From Hydrogenobacter sp. T-2 (GTDB lineage Bacteria > Aquificota > Aquificia > Aquificales > Aquificaceae), in contig NZ_CP117180.1 of assembly GCF_033971325.1 (NCBI RefSeq), positions 1,422,472 through 1,486,471 on the forward strand: DNA of 64,000 bases, written 5' to 3'. Positions 8,801 through 15,618 of the stretch are shown here, piece after piece (positions within the stretch are counted from its first letter, which is position 1; each line of letters starts with the position of its first letter). Made by a program: the position numbers and the translations under genes. The notes under the pieces are model-generated. The model ran no database searches. It saw only the letters and a program-made list of their open reading frames with translations, and was not told where the DNA came from.

Positions 8801-9295
8801 GACCCACTCTTGAGCCTTTTCTCTTTCGCCAATGCTTGCGTAGTATGTGGGAACTCCCTTCAGACATGCGGTTATGGCTATTAGCCCTTCGTGATGCTGA
8901 CTGAGAAGCTCATAGTCTATTCTCGGCTTGTAATAAAAGCCTTCCTTATAAGAGAGGGTAGAGAGCCTCATAAGGTTTTTAAGACCCTTGTCATCCTTTG
9001 CGATAAGTATAAGGTGGTGGTTGTAGCGGTCTGTTATGTTATCCTCCGAACCCTTACCCTTTCTGTCAAAGCGAGAGCCGGTGGTAAAGTAGGCTTCCAT
9101 ACCTATCAGAGGCTTTATGCCTACAGACTTCATGCTTTTGTAAAAGTCCAAAATGCCAAAGAGGTTTCCATGGTCTGTTATGGCAATCGCCCTATATCCC
9201 AGTTCCTTTGCCCTCTTTGCCAAGTCCTTTATCTTTATAGCACCATCCAAAAGAGAATACTGTGTATGAAGATGTAAATGGACGAAGTCTCTCAT
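5831..9295 (-). CDS. dnaE: DNA polymerase III alpha subunit
   Basis: Catalytic subunit of the replicative polymerase, about 1154 aa as usual for DnaE. The N-terminal PHP domain begins with FVHLHLHTQYSLLDGA; the polymerase core carries PGRGSAAGSLL and the catalytic PDIDVDF; the C-terminus has an OB-fold region (TFAGVITDLKTKKTQKG). I place the start at ATG 9295, giving MRDFVHLHLH as in homologues; a GTG two codons earlier (9301) is possible. It stands alone on the minus strand, with holA and dnaN elsewhere in the window. Confidence 0.97.
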   Translation of the reverse strand: MRDFVHLHLHTQYSLLDGAIKIKDLAKRAKELGYRAIAITDHGNLFGILDFYKSMKSVGIKPLIGMEAYFTTGSRFDRKGKGSEDNITDRYNHHLILIAKDDKGLKNLMRLSTLSYKEGFYYKPRIDYELLSQHHEGLIAITACLKGVPTYYASIGEREKAQEWVKKFLDLFGEDLYLELQSNSLPEQETANKNLIEIAKRLGVKLIATNDSHYLMPEDRLAHQVLMAIQMKKTLTEIQQGNGFKCANDGLHFASPEEVWEKFRGRFEGWETALLNTLEVAEKTADSFQLLEGGSYLMPHFPTEGVSLGDFLKELAIKGLRQRISQGLARDSKEYWDRLEFELNVVSRMGFEGYFLIVQDFINWAKSKGVPVGPGRGSAAGSLLAFALGITDVDPIRHGLLFERFLNPERVSMPDIDVDFCMENRDRVIEYVKNKYGSENVAQIITYNVMKAKQTLRDTARALGIPYQTADTLAKLIPQGDVQGTWLSLEEMFLTPIEELLNKYGRHRTDIEENAGKFRKLCEENPELKSLVEIALRLEGLTRHTSLHAAGVVIAPKPLEELLPLYYDKEGAIATQFDMVKLEEIGLIKMDFLGLKTLTELQRVRELIKERHGVDINYLSLPLDDPAVFELLREGNTTGVFQLESSGMKNLLKRLAPDSFDDIVAVLALYRPGPLKSGLVDSYINRKHGKEKVEYPFPELEPVLKETYGVWVYQEQIMKASQILAGFTPGEADTLRKAIGKKKADLMAQMKEKFIKGAVERGYDEGKITQLWEDIEKFASYSFNKSHSVAYGYLSYWTAFLKAHYPEEFFCVKLSTEKNDKKFINLLKDAKNEGFRILPPDINKSGVDFVIEGEKTIRFGLARIKGVGEDTASLIVESRKRAWTSLGDFVRTVDSKKVNKKTLEALIKAGAFDSFGEKRGELLQRLEGSSALLGKGLFATREEKREEDYSKYEKEVLGFYVSSHPLDPYENLLKSKVSNLEVLEETEGGTYTFAGVITDLKTKKTQKGNQVALFNLVDKTGIAQVFVFPETYSQNSEKIKEDKVIVGKFDLDIDQETEEIKLLLREVYTPEEFLRSEDMKIRLVFLRELQEEALLKLRELIRECEDPEGKELTLELRINGYRTILHADPRIRVGTNIVKLREKLKEMGINLEIS

Positions 9296-9406
9296 GACCA
9301 CCTATAGGTTATAAAGCTATATGCCTTTTATTGCAAGCCTTTAAAACCTTGAACTATAAAAGCAAGCCCATACTAGCACCAAACCTCAAGAAACTCTGAA
9401 CTTTTT

Positions 9407-10168
9407 TTAGCCAGTGGGCACTTTGTATTTTTCCTGCGTCAAGAGGTCTATACCCACCTCAAGGTTTTCCACCCACTCTATAAAACGGTTTACCATGTCT
9501 TTACCTTTGAATATAGCCCCGTGCTGTGGCACTATCATCTCAATGTCAAGCTGACGCACCATGTTTGCCCAGAAACGCAGAATCTTGTTGCTCGTCATGT
9601 ATCTCCTGTGGAAGCCTTCCATATACTTTATATGCTTGTCAAAGTCCTCCACCACAAAGTAGTCCTGCCCAAGGGATGCTCCCAAGTCTCCGGAGAAAAG
9701 TATCTTTGAGCAGGGGTCGTAAACTTGAAAATTGCCCTCTGAGTGTAGGAAGTGTGCAGGTATGATGTAGAGCTTACAATCTCCACCGAGAGTTAACACC
9801 GTTCCACCATCGTCTATAGGAAATACTCTATCTTCAAGTTGAGAGTCCAACCCAAAGTGTGGTAAGAACCTCATCCAGAGTTTGGAAATGTAAGCGACCG
9901 CCTTTGTAGTCATAAGCCAGCCGTTTATAGAGGCAACTATGTCTGGGTCTTGGTGAGAGAGGAATATATACTTTATCTGGTTGGGTGGTATATAAAGAGA
10001 TAGGTCTGACAATAGCTTTGAAAAAACCTTATGACCTCCAGGGTCAAGGAGCATGCCTTCACCCTTATGGATGATAAGCACTTGGTTTGCCTGCACTGCA
10101 GAAGCAGGGGTCAGCTCTTCAAAGAAGACCACCTTGTGGTCTGGAGTGTTGAATATAACATTTTTCAT
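9407..10168 (-). CDS. ODP-type di-iron metallo-beta-lactamase-fold protein
   Basis: A 253-aa metallo-beta-lactamase-fold protein resembling the oxygen-reducing domain of flavodiiron proteins but with no flavodoxin domain, as in stand-alone ODP oxygen-sensor or oxygen-reducing proteins. Likely metal ligands are visible in SHQDPD (His, Asp, Asp), HFLHSEGNF, LFSGDLGAS and VPQHGAIFKG. The Glu of the classic HxExD is Asp here. It is transcribed alone, with a good SD (GGAGGTG) before the ATG at 10168. A role in oxygen sensing or detoxification is inferred from family. Confidence 0.75.
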   Translation of the reverse strand: MKNVIFNTPDHKVVFFEELTPASAVQANQVLIIHKGEGMLLDPGGHKVFSKLLSDLSLYIPPNQIKYIFLSHQDPDIVASINGWLMTTKAVAYISKLWMRFLPHFGLDSQLEDRVFPIDDGGTVLTLGGDCKLYIIPAHFLHSEGNFQVYDPCSKILFSGDLGASLGQDYFVVEDFDKHIKYMEGFHRRYMTSNKILRFWANMVRQLDIEMIVPQHGAIFKGKDMVNRFIEWVENLEVGIDLLTQEKYKVPTG

Positions 10169-10242
10169 ATCACACCTCCAACATGATAAAGGTCATAATT
10201 TAAATATAGCACGCAAGTAATGAGATTTAAAGTGTTTTAATT

Positions 10243-10941
10243 TTAATCCACCTCAAGGTATCCAAAGCCTTGACCTGTCCTTAGACCAAGCCCATATTGG
10301 TAGACAAACCTCAATATTTCCGGATTGCTCGTTTTTATGCTAAACCTTCCAAGAAAAGCCCTTATATGCCCTCCGTAGTGCTTTATGAATTCTTCCTTGA
10401 AATATTTAAAGCTAAAAGAAAACTCTCCTATCTCTGGCTCGTAGCCCTTTATGACCCTAAAGCGTCTGAGTATGTTCTCAAGAAGAGCATCCTCAAAGCC
10501 TTCTTCCATAGGAATTGGATATCTTACCCTCTGGCTGTCTTGTGAAAATCCTGGCTTTTCCACTACTACAGGAGACAGGCTTTTAAAACTGCCCTTTGAC
10601 CAATCTCCTTCCCTTTCTAACTTAATCTCCTTTATAACAAACTCCGCATCTCCTACCTTGTGGGTTTTACCCTTCAGAGAAGATAACCCATTGTAGAGCC
10701 TTAGCCCATACACTGGGTCTCCTGTGGAGATGCGTAGGTTTATAAACTTTACACCGCTTATGGTTTCTTCCTCAAAGACCACATCCTTTCCAAGGTATAC
10801 CGCAAAGGTGTAGGGTCTTACTGGATTTTCAAGAAACTCCCTAACTCCAAAAACCCTCTTCATCAGGGATATGAGCCTGCGTCTGTAGTCTATGGGTATT
10901 TGCTCTCCCCTTTGACTTTCCATTTTTACTAAAAAACGCAT
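10243..10941 (-). CDS. cas6: CRISPR-associated endoribonuclease Cas6
   Basis: A 232-aa Cas6-like RAMP protein that would cut pre-crRNA within repeats. The C-terminus has the diagnostic glycine-rich loop GLRTGQGFGYLEV; the N-terminus has the ferredoxin-fold start MRFLVKMESQRGEQIPIDY. The frame is open and full length, so it looks functional. It is divergent from a wrecked cas7 at 11021, and no other intact cas gene or array is in the window. It may serve arrays elsewhere in the genome or be a survivor of a dying locus. Confidence 0.82.
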   Translation of the reverse strand: MRFLVKMESQRGEQIPIDYRRRLISLMKRVFGVREFLENPVRPYTFAVYLGKDVVFEEETISGVKFINLRISTGDPVYGLRLYNGLSSLKGKTHKVGDAEFVIKEIKLEREGDWSKGSFKSLSPVVVEKPGFSQDSQRVRYPIPMEEGFEDALLENILRRFRVIKGYEPEIGEFSFSFKYFKEEFIKHYGGHIRAFLGRFSIKTSNPEILRFVYQYGLGLRTGQGFGYLEVD

Positions 10942-11020
10942 AGAGAAAATTTTAAACTGTCAGAAACTGCAAAAAGTGTCTGTTAATATAAGTAAGTAGA
11001 ACAACTAAGGGAGGTCAAAA

Positions 11021-11630
11021 ATGGCTGGATTAACCCTTACGGTAATAACCCACAGGGCAAGCTCTATCAACTACGGAGAGAGTATAGGTAACGTGTCTGT
11101 GCTTAAGAAGGCTACTCTTGCAGATAACACATAGCTAACCTATGCATCTGACAAAGCCCGAAAGTATGGGATAAGAAGGCATGAAAAGGTTTGGGTGGAA
11201 GCTTTTGGATGAGAAGCTAAAGGAGTATATTGCAAAACACTCCTCTAAGGATACTCTTGATGAGGATAAATTTGACGAGGACCTGATAAAAGACTAAGAG
11301 GAGTCTGACCTTTTTGGCGGACTTTTTACAAAGCCTAAGGATAAAGTTAGTAGGAATAATCCGCTGAGTTCGTTGGATGCTGATGCGGTAATAAGTGTAG
11401 TCAAGTTAAGTTACGCTTTTTCCATAAGTCCCTTTAAATCTGATATGGATTTTATAGATATCTAAAACACCTCTATGGAAAAATTGAAAGGGAGCTTGCT
11501 ATAGTAAACTCCGAACAGCACACCTCACATTACATTTACATCCTTACCTTAGACCTTACAATATTGCACTCAACCTTGCAGGACCTGGCACTTCTGGCAA
11601 ACCACCTTCACTTGGGAGGGGTGCCCATTT
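11021..11630 (+). pseudogene. Degraded cas7 (type I-B Cst2/DevR-like)
   Basis: Starts after a strong SD (GGGAGGTC) with ATG 11021 and reads MAGLTLTVITHRASSINYG..., then ESIGNVSVLKK and TYASDKARKYGIRRH after an in-frame TAG. Further stretches in shifted frames give KDTLDEDKFDEDLIKD, EESDLFGGLFTKPKD, AFSISPFKSDMDF and ELAIVNSEQHTSHY. These resemble successive parts of type I-B Cas7. At least three in-frame stops and two or more frame changes are present, and the C-terminal part is lost. No intact protein can be made. Confidence 0.8.
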
Positions 11631-11677
11631 GACAAAAGGCTTGATATGTCTTATTATTCTTTATGTGGCAAGTTGAG

Positions 11678-11706
11678 GTTGCTAATCCACCGTGTGAAGT
11701 TGAAAC
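11678..11706 (+). CRISPR. Solitary CRISPR-like repeat (remnant)
   Basis: 29 bases beginning GTTGCTAATCC and ending GTGTGAAGTTGAAAC. From memory this closely resembles Aquificales CRISPR repeats, which start GTTCCTAATG and end GTGTGGAGTTGAAAC. Only one copy is present, directly after the broken cas7. It is best read as the last trace of a lost array. Confidence 0.6.
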
Positions 11707-11712
11707 CCTAGA

Positions 11713-11739
11713 TTGAAAATATAGAGCTTAGGCTATAAT
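11713..11739 (+). promoter_or_regulatory. Promoter of the MoeB/ThiF gene
   Basis: TTGAAA at 11713-11718 and TATAAT at 11734-11739, a 15-base spacer, with the ATG only nine bases after the -10. The 5' leader would be a few bases at most. Confidence 0.5.
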
Positions 11740-11748
11740 TTATTAGCC

Positions 11749-12564
11749 ATGTTCCAGTTTACGGAAGAGCAGATAAAGAGGTATGCAAGGCATATTATCC
11801 TGCCGGAGGTTGGTGGCAAGGGGCAGGAAAAACTTCTCAAGTCAAAGGTGCTTGTTGTAGGTGCTGGTGGGCTTGGTTCTCCTGCCATATACTACCTTGC
11901 TGCTGCTGGTGTAGGCACGATTGGCATAGTGGACTTTGACGTGGTGGACTATTCTAATCTTCAAAGACAGATACTCCACAACACAGAAAGGGTAGGCGTT
12001 CCTAAGGTAGAGTCCGCACGCATGACGGTGGAAAAGCTAAACCCAGACGTGAAGGTAATAACCTACAACACTATGATAAATAAGTCCAACATTATGGATA
12101 TCATAAAGGACTACGATGTGGTGCTTGATGGGACTGATAACTTCCCTACGAGGTTTCTCATTAACGATGCTTGCTACTTTCTTGGAAAGCCTCTTGTTTC
12201 CGCGGCAATGTTGAGGTTTGAGGGTCAGATATCTGTTTTTGACTACAGAGACAAGGAAAACTCGCCCTGCTATAGATGTTTGTATCCAGAACCACCACCA
12301 CCGGGGCTTGTGCCTTCTTGCCAAGAGGCAGGAATATTGGGGTCCATAGGTGGTATAATGGGCTGTATTCAGGCAACAGAAGCTATAAAGGTTCTCTTAG
12401 GTATAGGTGAACCTTTGGTGGGTAAGCTTCTCATAATGGATGCTTTGTCTATGGACTTTAGAAAGGTAAAGCTCCGCAAGGACCCCGGCTGTCCTCTGTG
12501 CGGAAAAGAGCCGAAGATAACCGAGCTTGTAGAATACGAACAAGTTTGCGAGGCGAGGTTTTAG
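11749..12564 (+). CDS. moeB: MoeB/ThiF-family adenylyltransferase
   Basis: E1-like enzyme that adenylates the C-terminal glycine of a ubiquitin-fold sulfur carrier (MoaD or ThiS) for molybdopterin or thiamine synthesis. The 271 aa show the Rossmann motif GAGGLGSPA near residue 38, DFDVVDYSNLQRQ, DGTDNFPTR, and two zinc CxxC pairs (CYRC and CPLC). A candidate conjugation Cys is in PSCQEAG. MoeB and ThiF cannot be separated by eye. A terminator follows, so it is probably independent of the nuclease-helicase cassette. Confidence 0.85.
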   Translation: MFQFTEEQIKRYARHIILPEVGGKGQEKLLKSKVLVVGAGGLGSPAIYYLAAAGVGTIGIVDFDVVDYSNLQRQILHNTERVGVPKVESARMTVEKLNPDVKVITYNTMINKSNIMDIIKDYDVVLDGTDNFPTRFLINDACYFLGKPLVSAAMLRFEGQISVFDYRDKENSPCYRCLYPEPPPPGLVPSCQEAGILGSIGGIMGCIQATEAIKVLLGIGEPLVGKLLIMDALSMDFRKVKLRKDPGCPLCGKEPKITELVEYEQVCEARF

Positions 12565-12583
12565 TCAGAAAAGCTGACTTTTT
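12563..12583 (+). terminator. Small intrinsic terminator after the MoeB/ThiF gene
   Basis: AGTCAG (12563-12568) pairs with CTGACT (12574-12579) around AAAAG, followed by a run of T to 12583. It starts at the stop codon of the MoeB/ThiF gene. Confidence 0.6.
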
Positions 12584-12600
12584 GGCGTTAAGTATTGTAT

Positions 12601-15600
12601 ATGAGAGACTTGACCATTCTTGAGGGTTTTGTCTTTGAGGGGGCTTTTAAGATAGGATTTCTACAAAGGGTAGCACCTGATTATCTCAAAGGTTTTAAAA
12701 GAATTTTCTTTGACCTTTTGAAAACCGAAGGGTTAAAGGAAGAGCTTATAGAGGAGCTTCAAAAGCCTATAGAGGAGTGGGGCAATATTGGCACAACTAT
12801 AACACCTGAAAGTGCGGAGAGGGTATATACACTTACCACTTACTTGCTTGGATATTATGGTGGTCTTTTGTATGCGGAAGATGGCAAAAACATACATCTT
12901 GAGAAGTTTGAAATGGGTGAAGAGTCCTCAGAGATTGTTTGGAAAAACGCAGACCTTGTCTACACAAAAGGTAAGACTTTATACATAGTGGACTTTAAGC
13001 TCTCTGGACTTCTCTCCTGGCTAAAGGAAGTCTTTGATAGGGGAAGAAGTGAAGACTTTAGAGACTTGCCAAGACTTCCGGTGGTTAACCCCGGAGTGCC
13101 AGTTAACATTTCCTTGGGAGAGTTGGACTTTTCTAAGTTTGTTAAAAACTTCCTATCTCTTAAACAAACGCTTATGGACCTAAAAGATGTCTTTGTGGAA
13201 ATAAAGGGCTTTTCTCAGTTGATTTGTTATGCGGTGGACTATCTTACGGAAAAGGGAAATCAGGGACTAAGGGAGCTATGCCTTGAGCTGTTGTATCCTG
13301 CTGCGGAGTCCTATAGGATAAGGTTTGTGCTTTCTAAAGATGTATCTGAGCTTTCCAAATATAGTGAGGAAGTAAAGGAGATATACAAGAGTTTAAAAAG
13401 CAAGGAATGGGCTTATAGTGAGATTGACGAAACTGTAGAAAAGAGGGCAGGAAAGAGAAGAAGGTTAGAAGAGAAACTAAAGGAAGAAATACAAGGGTAT
13501 CTACAAGAGATAAAGCAAAGAGAGAATAGCCCTGTTGTTGTAAACACAAATCCTATACAAGAAGCAAGGAGAGATGTTAAGGAAAAATTGGAAAAATTCC
13601 TCTCCTCTCAAGGAGACTGCAAAGCTATTGCACTACTTCATTCCGCAGGTAGTGGAAAAACTTCTACTTTGAGAAACCTCATACTTAACTCTCAAGGAAA
13701 ACACATTGTGCTATACATGGCAACGAGGGTAAGCCTTGTAGAAAAGGAAAAGTATAGTGTGGAAAACAGCGGAAAACCTGTAAAGGTTATATACGAAAGA
13801 AAAAAAGCACAAGAAGGTAAATTTGTAAGACATATAGGTGAGGGCTTTACGGATGTGGAAGATAGAGAGGGTATAATCAGGAGAATTGTGGACAGGGTCT
13901 TGGAGGCAGTAAGAGAAAACCATTCACAGATATGGGGCTTTGCAACTATACAGGCTATTGTGGAAACACCCAATAAGAATACCGCAAAGTACCTTGACAA
14001 ACTCTTAAGGTCAGGCATACATACCAAAAATTACCACATCCATATTATTCTTGACGAGTTTTTGGGCTACAGAAACGGTCTTGATGCGGTGCATAGAATG
14101 TTTGAATTTCTTTCAAAGGTGAAGAAAATGGGAGGGAAGGCTTATTTGTATCTTTTTGATGCCAATGGATACTCTCCAGAGCTTTTGGAAAGGCTTATGC
14201 ATGAGTTTAAGTCTTATGGGGTTGTCCCAGATTCTCTTATCCTTTGTGATTATAAACCCTCTTTGCAAGTTCAATATGATGGGATTCCCTTTGAGATATA
14301 TGCTAAGCACGGATACCCTGCAAAGGGTCTATACATACACAAGAAGTTTATACTTGACGTAGAACAAAGGGAACAAGAAGAGCTAATAGAACTTATAGGG
14401 GACCACGTTATCCAAAACCTGCAAAAGGAAAGCACTGCCTTCTTGTATGTGCAAGACAAGGAGATGATAGCAAAACTTTCTAACTACTTTAACACCAGAG
14501 GTGTTTCTAACCTCTACATAACCGCAAGTTCCAGAAAAAGTCAAAAGGATATAAACGAGGGAAGCCAGGATGTTATTATGGGCACTTCTGCAGTTTCAAG
14601 GGGTCTTGATTTTAGCAGACCGCACAAACCTGTGGAAAAAATCTTTATAGTCATAACAGACTGGGGTATTGAACAAAACCTTGTTGAAGTTATACAAGCT
14701 ATTTCAAGGGCAAGGGGTGATGAAATCACAGAACAAAAACCCAGGCATATTCATCTTATTCATGTAATTCAAAAGGAAAATCCATACACTGTTGAAAAGA
14801 TAACCCAGCTTGTGGAATATCAGGACAAAGACTTGGTAAGTCTTTTTTACAGAAGAGAACAGTTAAAACAGAAACTATTGCTTGATTCGGTGGTCCAAAG
14901 GATTATAGAGGACTTTCTTAGAACTCCAGAAAGGTATGTTATAGTGCCTATTCCTGCACAGCATATCACTATTTATAAACCGCATCGCTTTTCTGAGCTT
15001 GAAAATATAATAAAGTTTCTTGAAGATGTCTACATGATGGAATCAAAAGACCAGGAGGTATCAAAGTATATACGTTTGCTGGCAAAAGAGATTCTATCCG
15101 GCATGTTTATGTATACAAATGATGTGCCAAGAAAACTTGAAAACGTGGAATATTATCATCCATACATACTTATAAGAGGCAGATTGCATATGGGCTTTGA
15201 TAATGAAAAGAGAAAGAAGGCAAAGTTTTATTTAGAAAAGGTCAAATCTAAACTTATGGAGCATAACGAAGAAAGAACAAGAGAAATAGAAGAATTTCTA
15301 AACGTTATTGCACCTAAGGAGGTATACGAGACCATCTTTCTTATACCAGTTTACTCTTGGGTCTTTACACAGTATGTTTTGGGCGAACCAAAGGACGAGT
15401 ATCTTAGGTTTAATATCTCAAGCAGGGTGGGCAGAGGTGGTGCGGTGGTGCTTGGTGCAAGCATGGACATAACCACAAGCTGTAAGAACATCCAAGGGCA
15501 AAAGGAATATGCAGTTATTCCTCTTGGAGAGGATTATCCTTACAGAGAGGTTTTAAGTGGACGCTTTGCCAAGTTTCCTATAGAATTTATTTACAAGCTT

Positions 15601-15615
15601 CTTGTGGAGGGGTAA
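12601..15615 (+). CDS. Fusion of RecB-like nuclease and SF2 helicase, candidate defence protein
   Basis: About 1004 aa, not a family I recognise as a whole. The N-terminal third has PD-(D/E)XK features of RecB/Cas4-type nucleases: Asp118 in ADLVY, Asp131-Phe-Lys133 (IVDFK) and Gln206-Tyr210 in SQLICY. No Fe-S cysteine cluster is seen. An SF2-like helicase follows: Walker A AGSGKT near residue 349-354, ATRVSLVEKEK as motif Ia, DEFL at 485, GTSAVSRGLDF at 661 and QAISRARGD at 699. The last 200 residues are unassigned. ATG 12601 is preferred over TTG 12595. It forms a tight operon with the next gene, three bases away. Confidence 0.7.
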   Translation: MRDLTILEGFVFEGAFKIGFLQRVAPDYLKGFKRIFFDLLKTEGLKEELIEELQKPIEEWGNIGTTITPESAERVYTLTTYLLGYYGGLLYAEDGKNIHLEKFEMGEESSEIVWKNADLVYTKGKTLYIVDFKLSGLLSWLKEVFDRGRSEDFRDLPRLPVVNPGVPVNISLGELDFSKFVKNFLSLKQTLMDLKDVFVEIKGFSQLICYAVDYLTEKGNQGLRELCLELLYPAAESYRIRFVLSKDVSELSKYSEEVKEIYKSLKSKEWAYSEIDETVEKRAGKRRRLEEKLKEEIQGYLQEIKQRENSPVVVNTNPIQEARRDVKEKLEKFLSSQGDCKAIALLHSAGSGKTSTLRNLILNSQGKHIVLYMATRVSLVEKEKYSVENSGKPVKVIYERKKAQEGKFVRHIGEGFTDVEDREGIIRRIVDRVLEAVRENHSQIWGFATIQAIVETPNKNTAKYLDKLLRSGIHTKNYHIHIILDEFLGYRNGLDAVHRMFEFLSKVKKMGGKAYLYLFDANGYSPELLERLMHEFKSYGVVPDSLILCDYKPSLQVQYDGIPFEIYAKHGYPAKGLYIHKKFILDVEQREQEELIELIGDHVIQNLQKESTAFLYVQDKEMIAKLSNYFNTRGVSNLYITASSRKSQKDINEGSQDVIMGTSAVSRGLDFSRPHKPVEKIFIVITDWGIEQNLVEVIQAISRARGDEITEQKPRHIHLIHVIQKENPYTVEKITQLVEYQDKDLVSLFYRREQLKQKLLLDSVVQRIIEDFLRTPERYVIVPIPAQHITIYKPHRFSELENIIKFLEDVYMMESKDQEVSKYIRLLAKEILSGMFMYTNDVPRKLENVEYYHPYILIRGRLHMGFDNEKRKKAKFYLEKVKSKLMEHNEERTREIEEFLNVIAPKEVYETIFLIPVYSWVFTQYVLGEPKDEYLRFNISSRVGRGGAVVLGASMDITTSCKNIQGQKEYAVIPLGEDYPYREVLSGRFAKFPIEFIYKLLVEG

Positions 15616-15618
15616 TCT

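Noticed and set aside
11749-12564. The E1-like gene as part of the neighbouring cassette (E1 enzymes occur in some antiphage systems)
   Set aside because: It has its own promoter and a terminator-like hairpin separates it from the nuclease-helicase gene; the zinc and Rossmann motifs are those of ordinary MoeB/ThiF.
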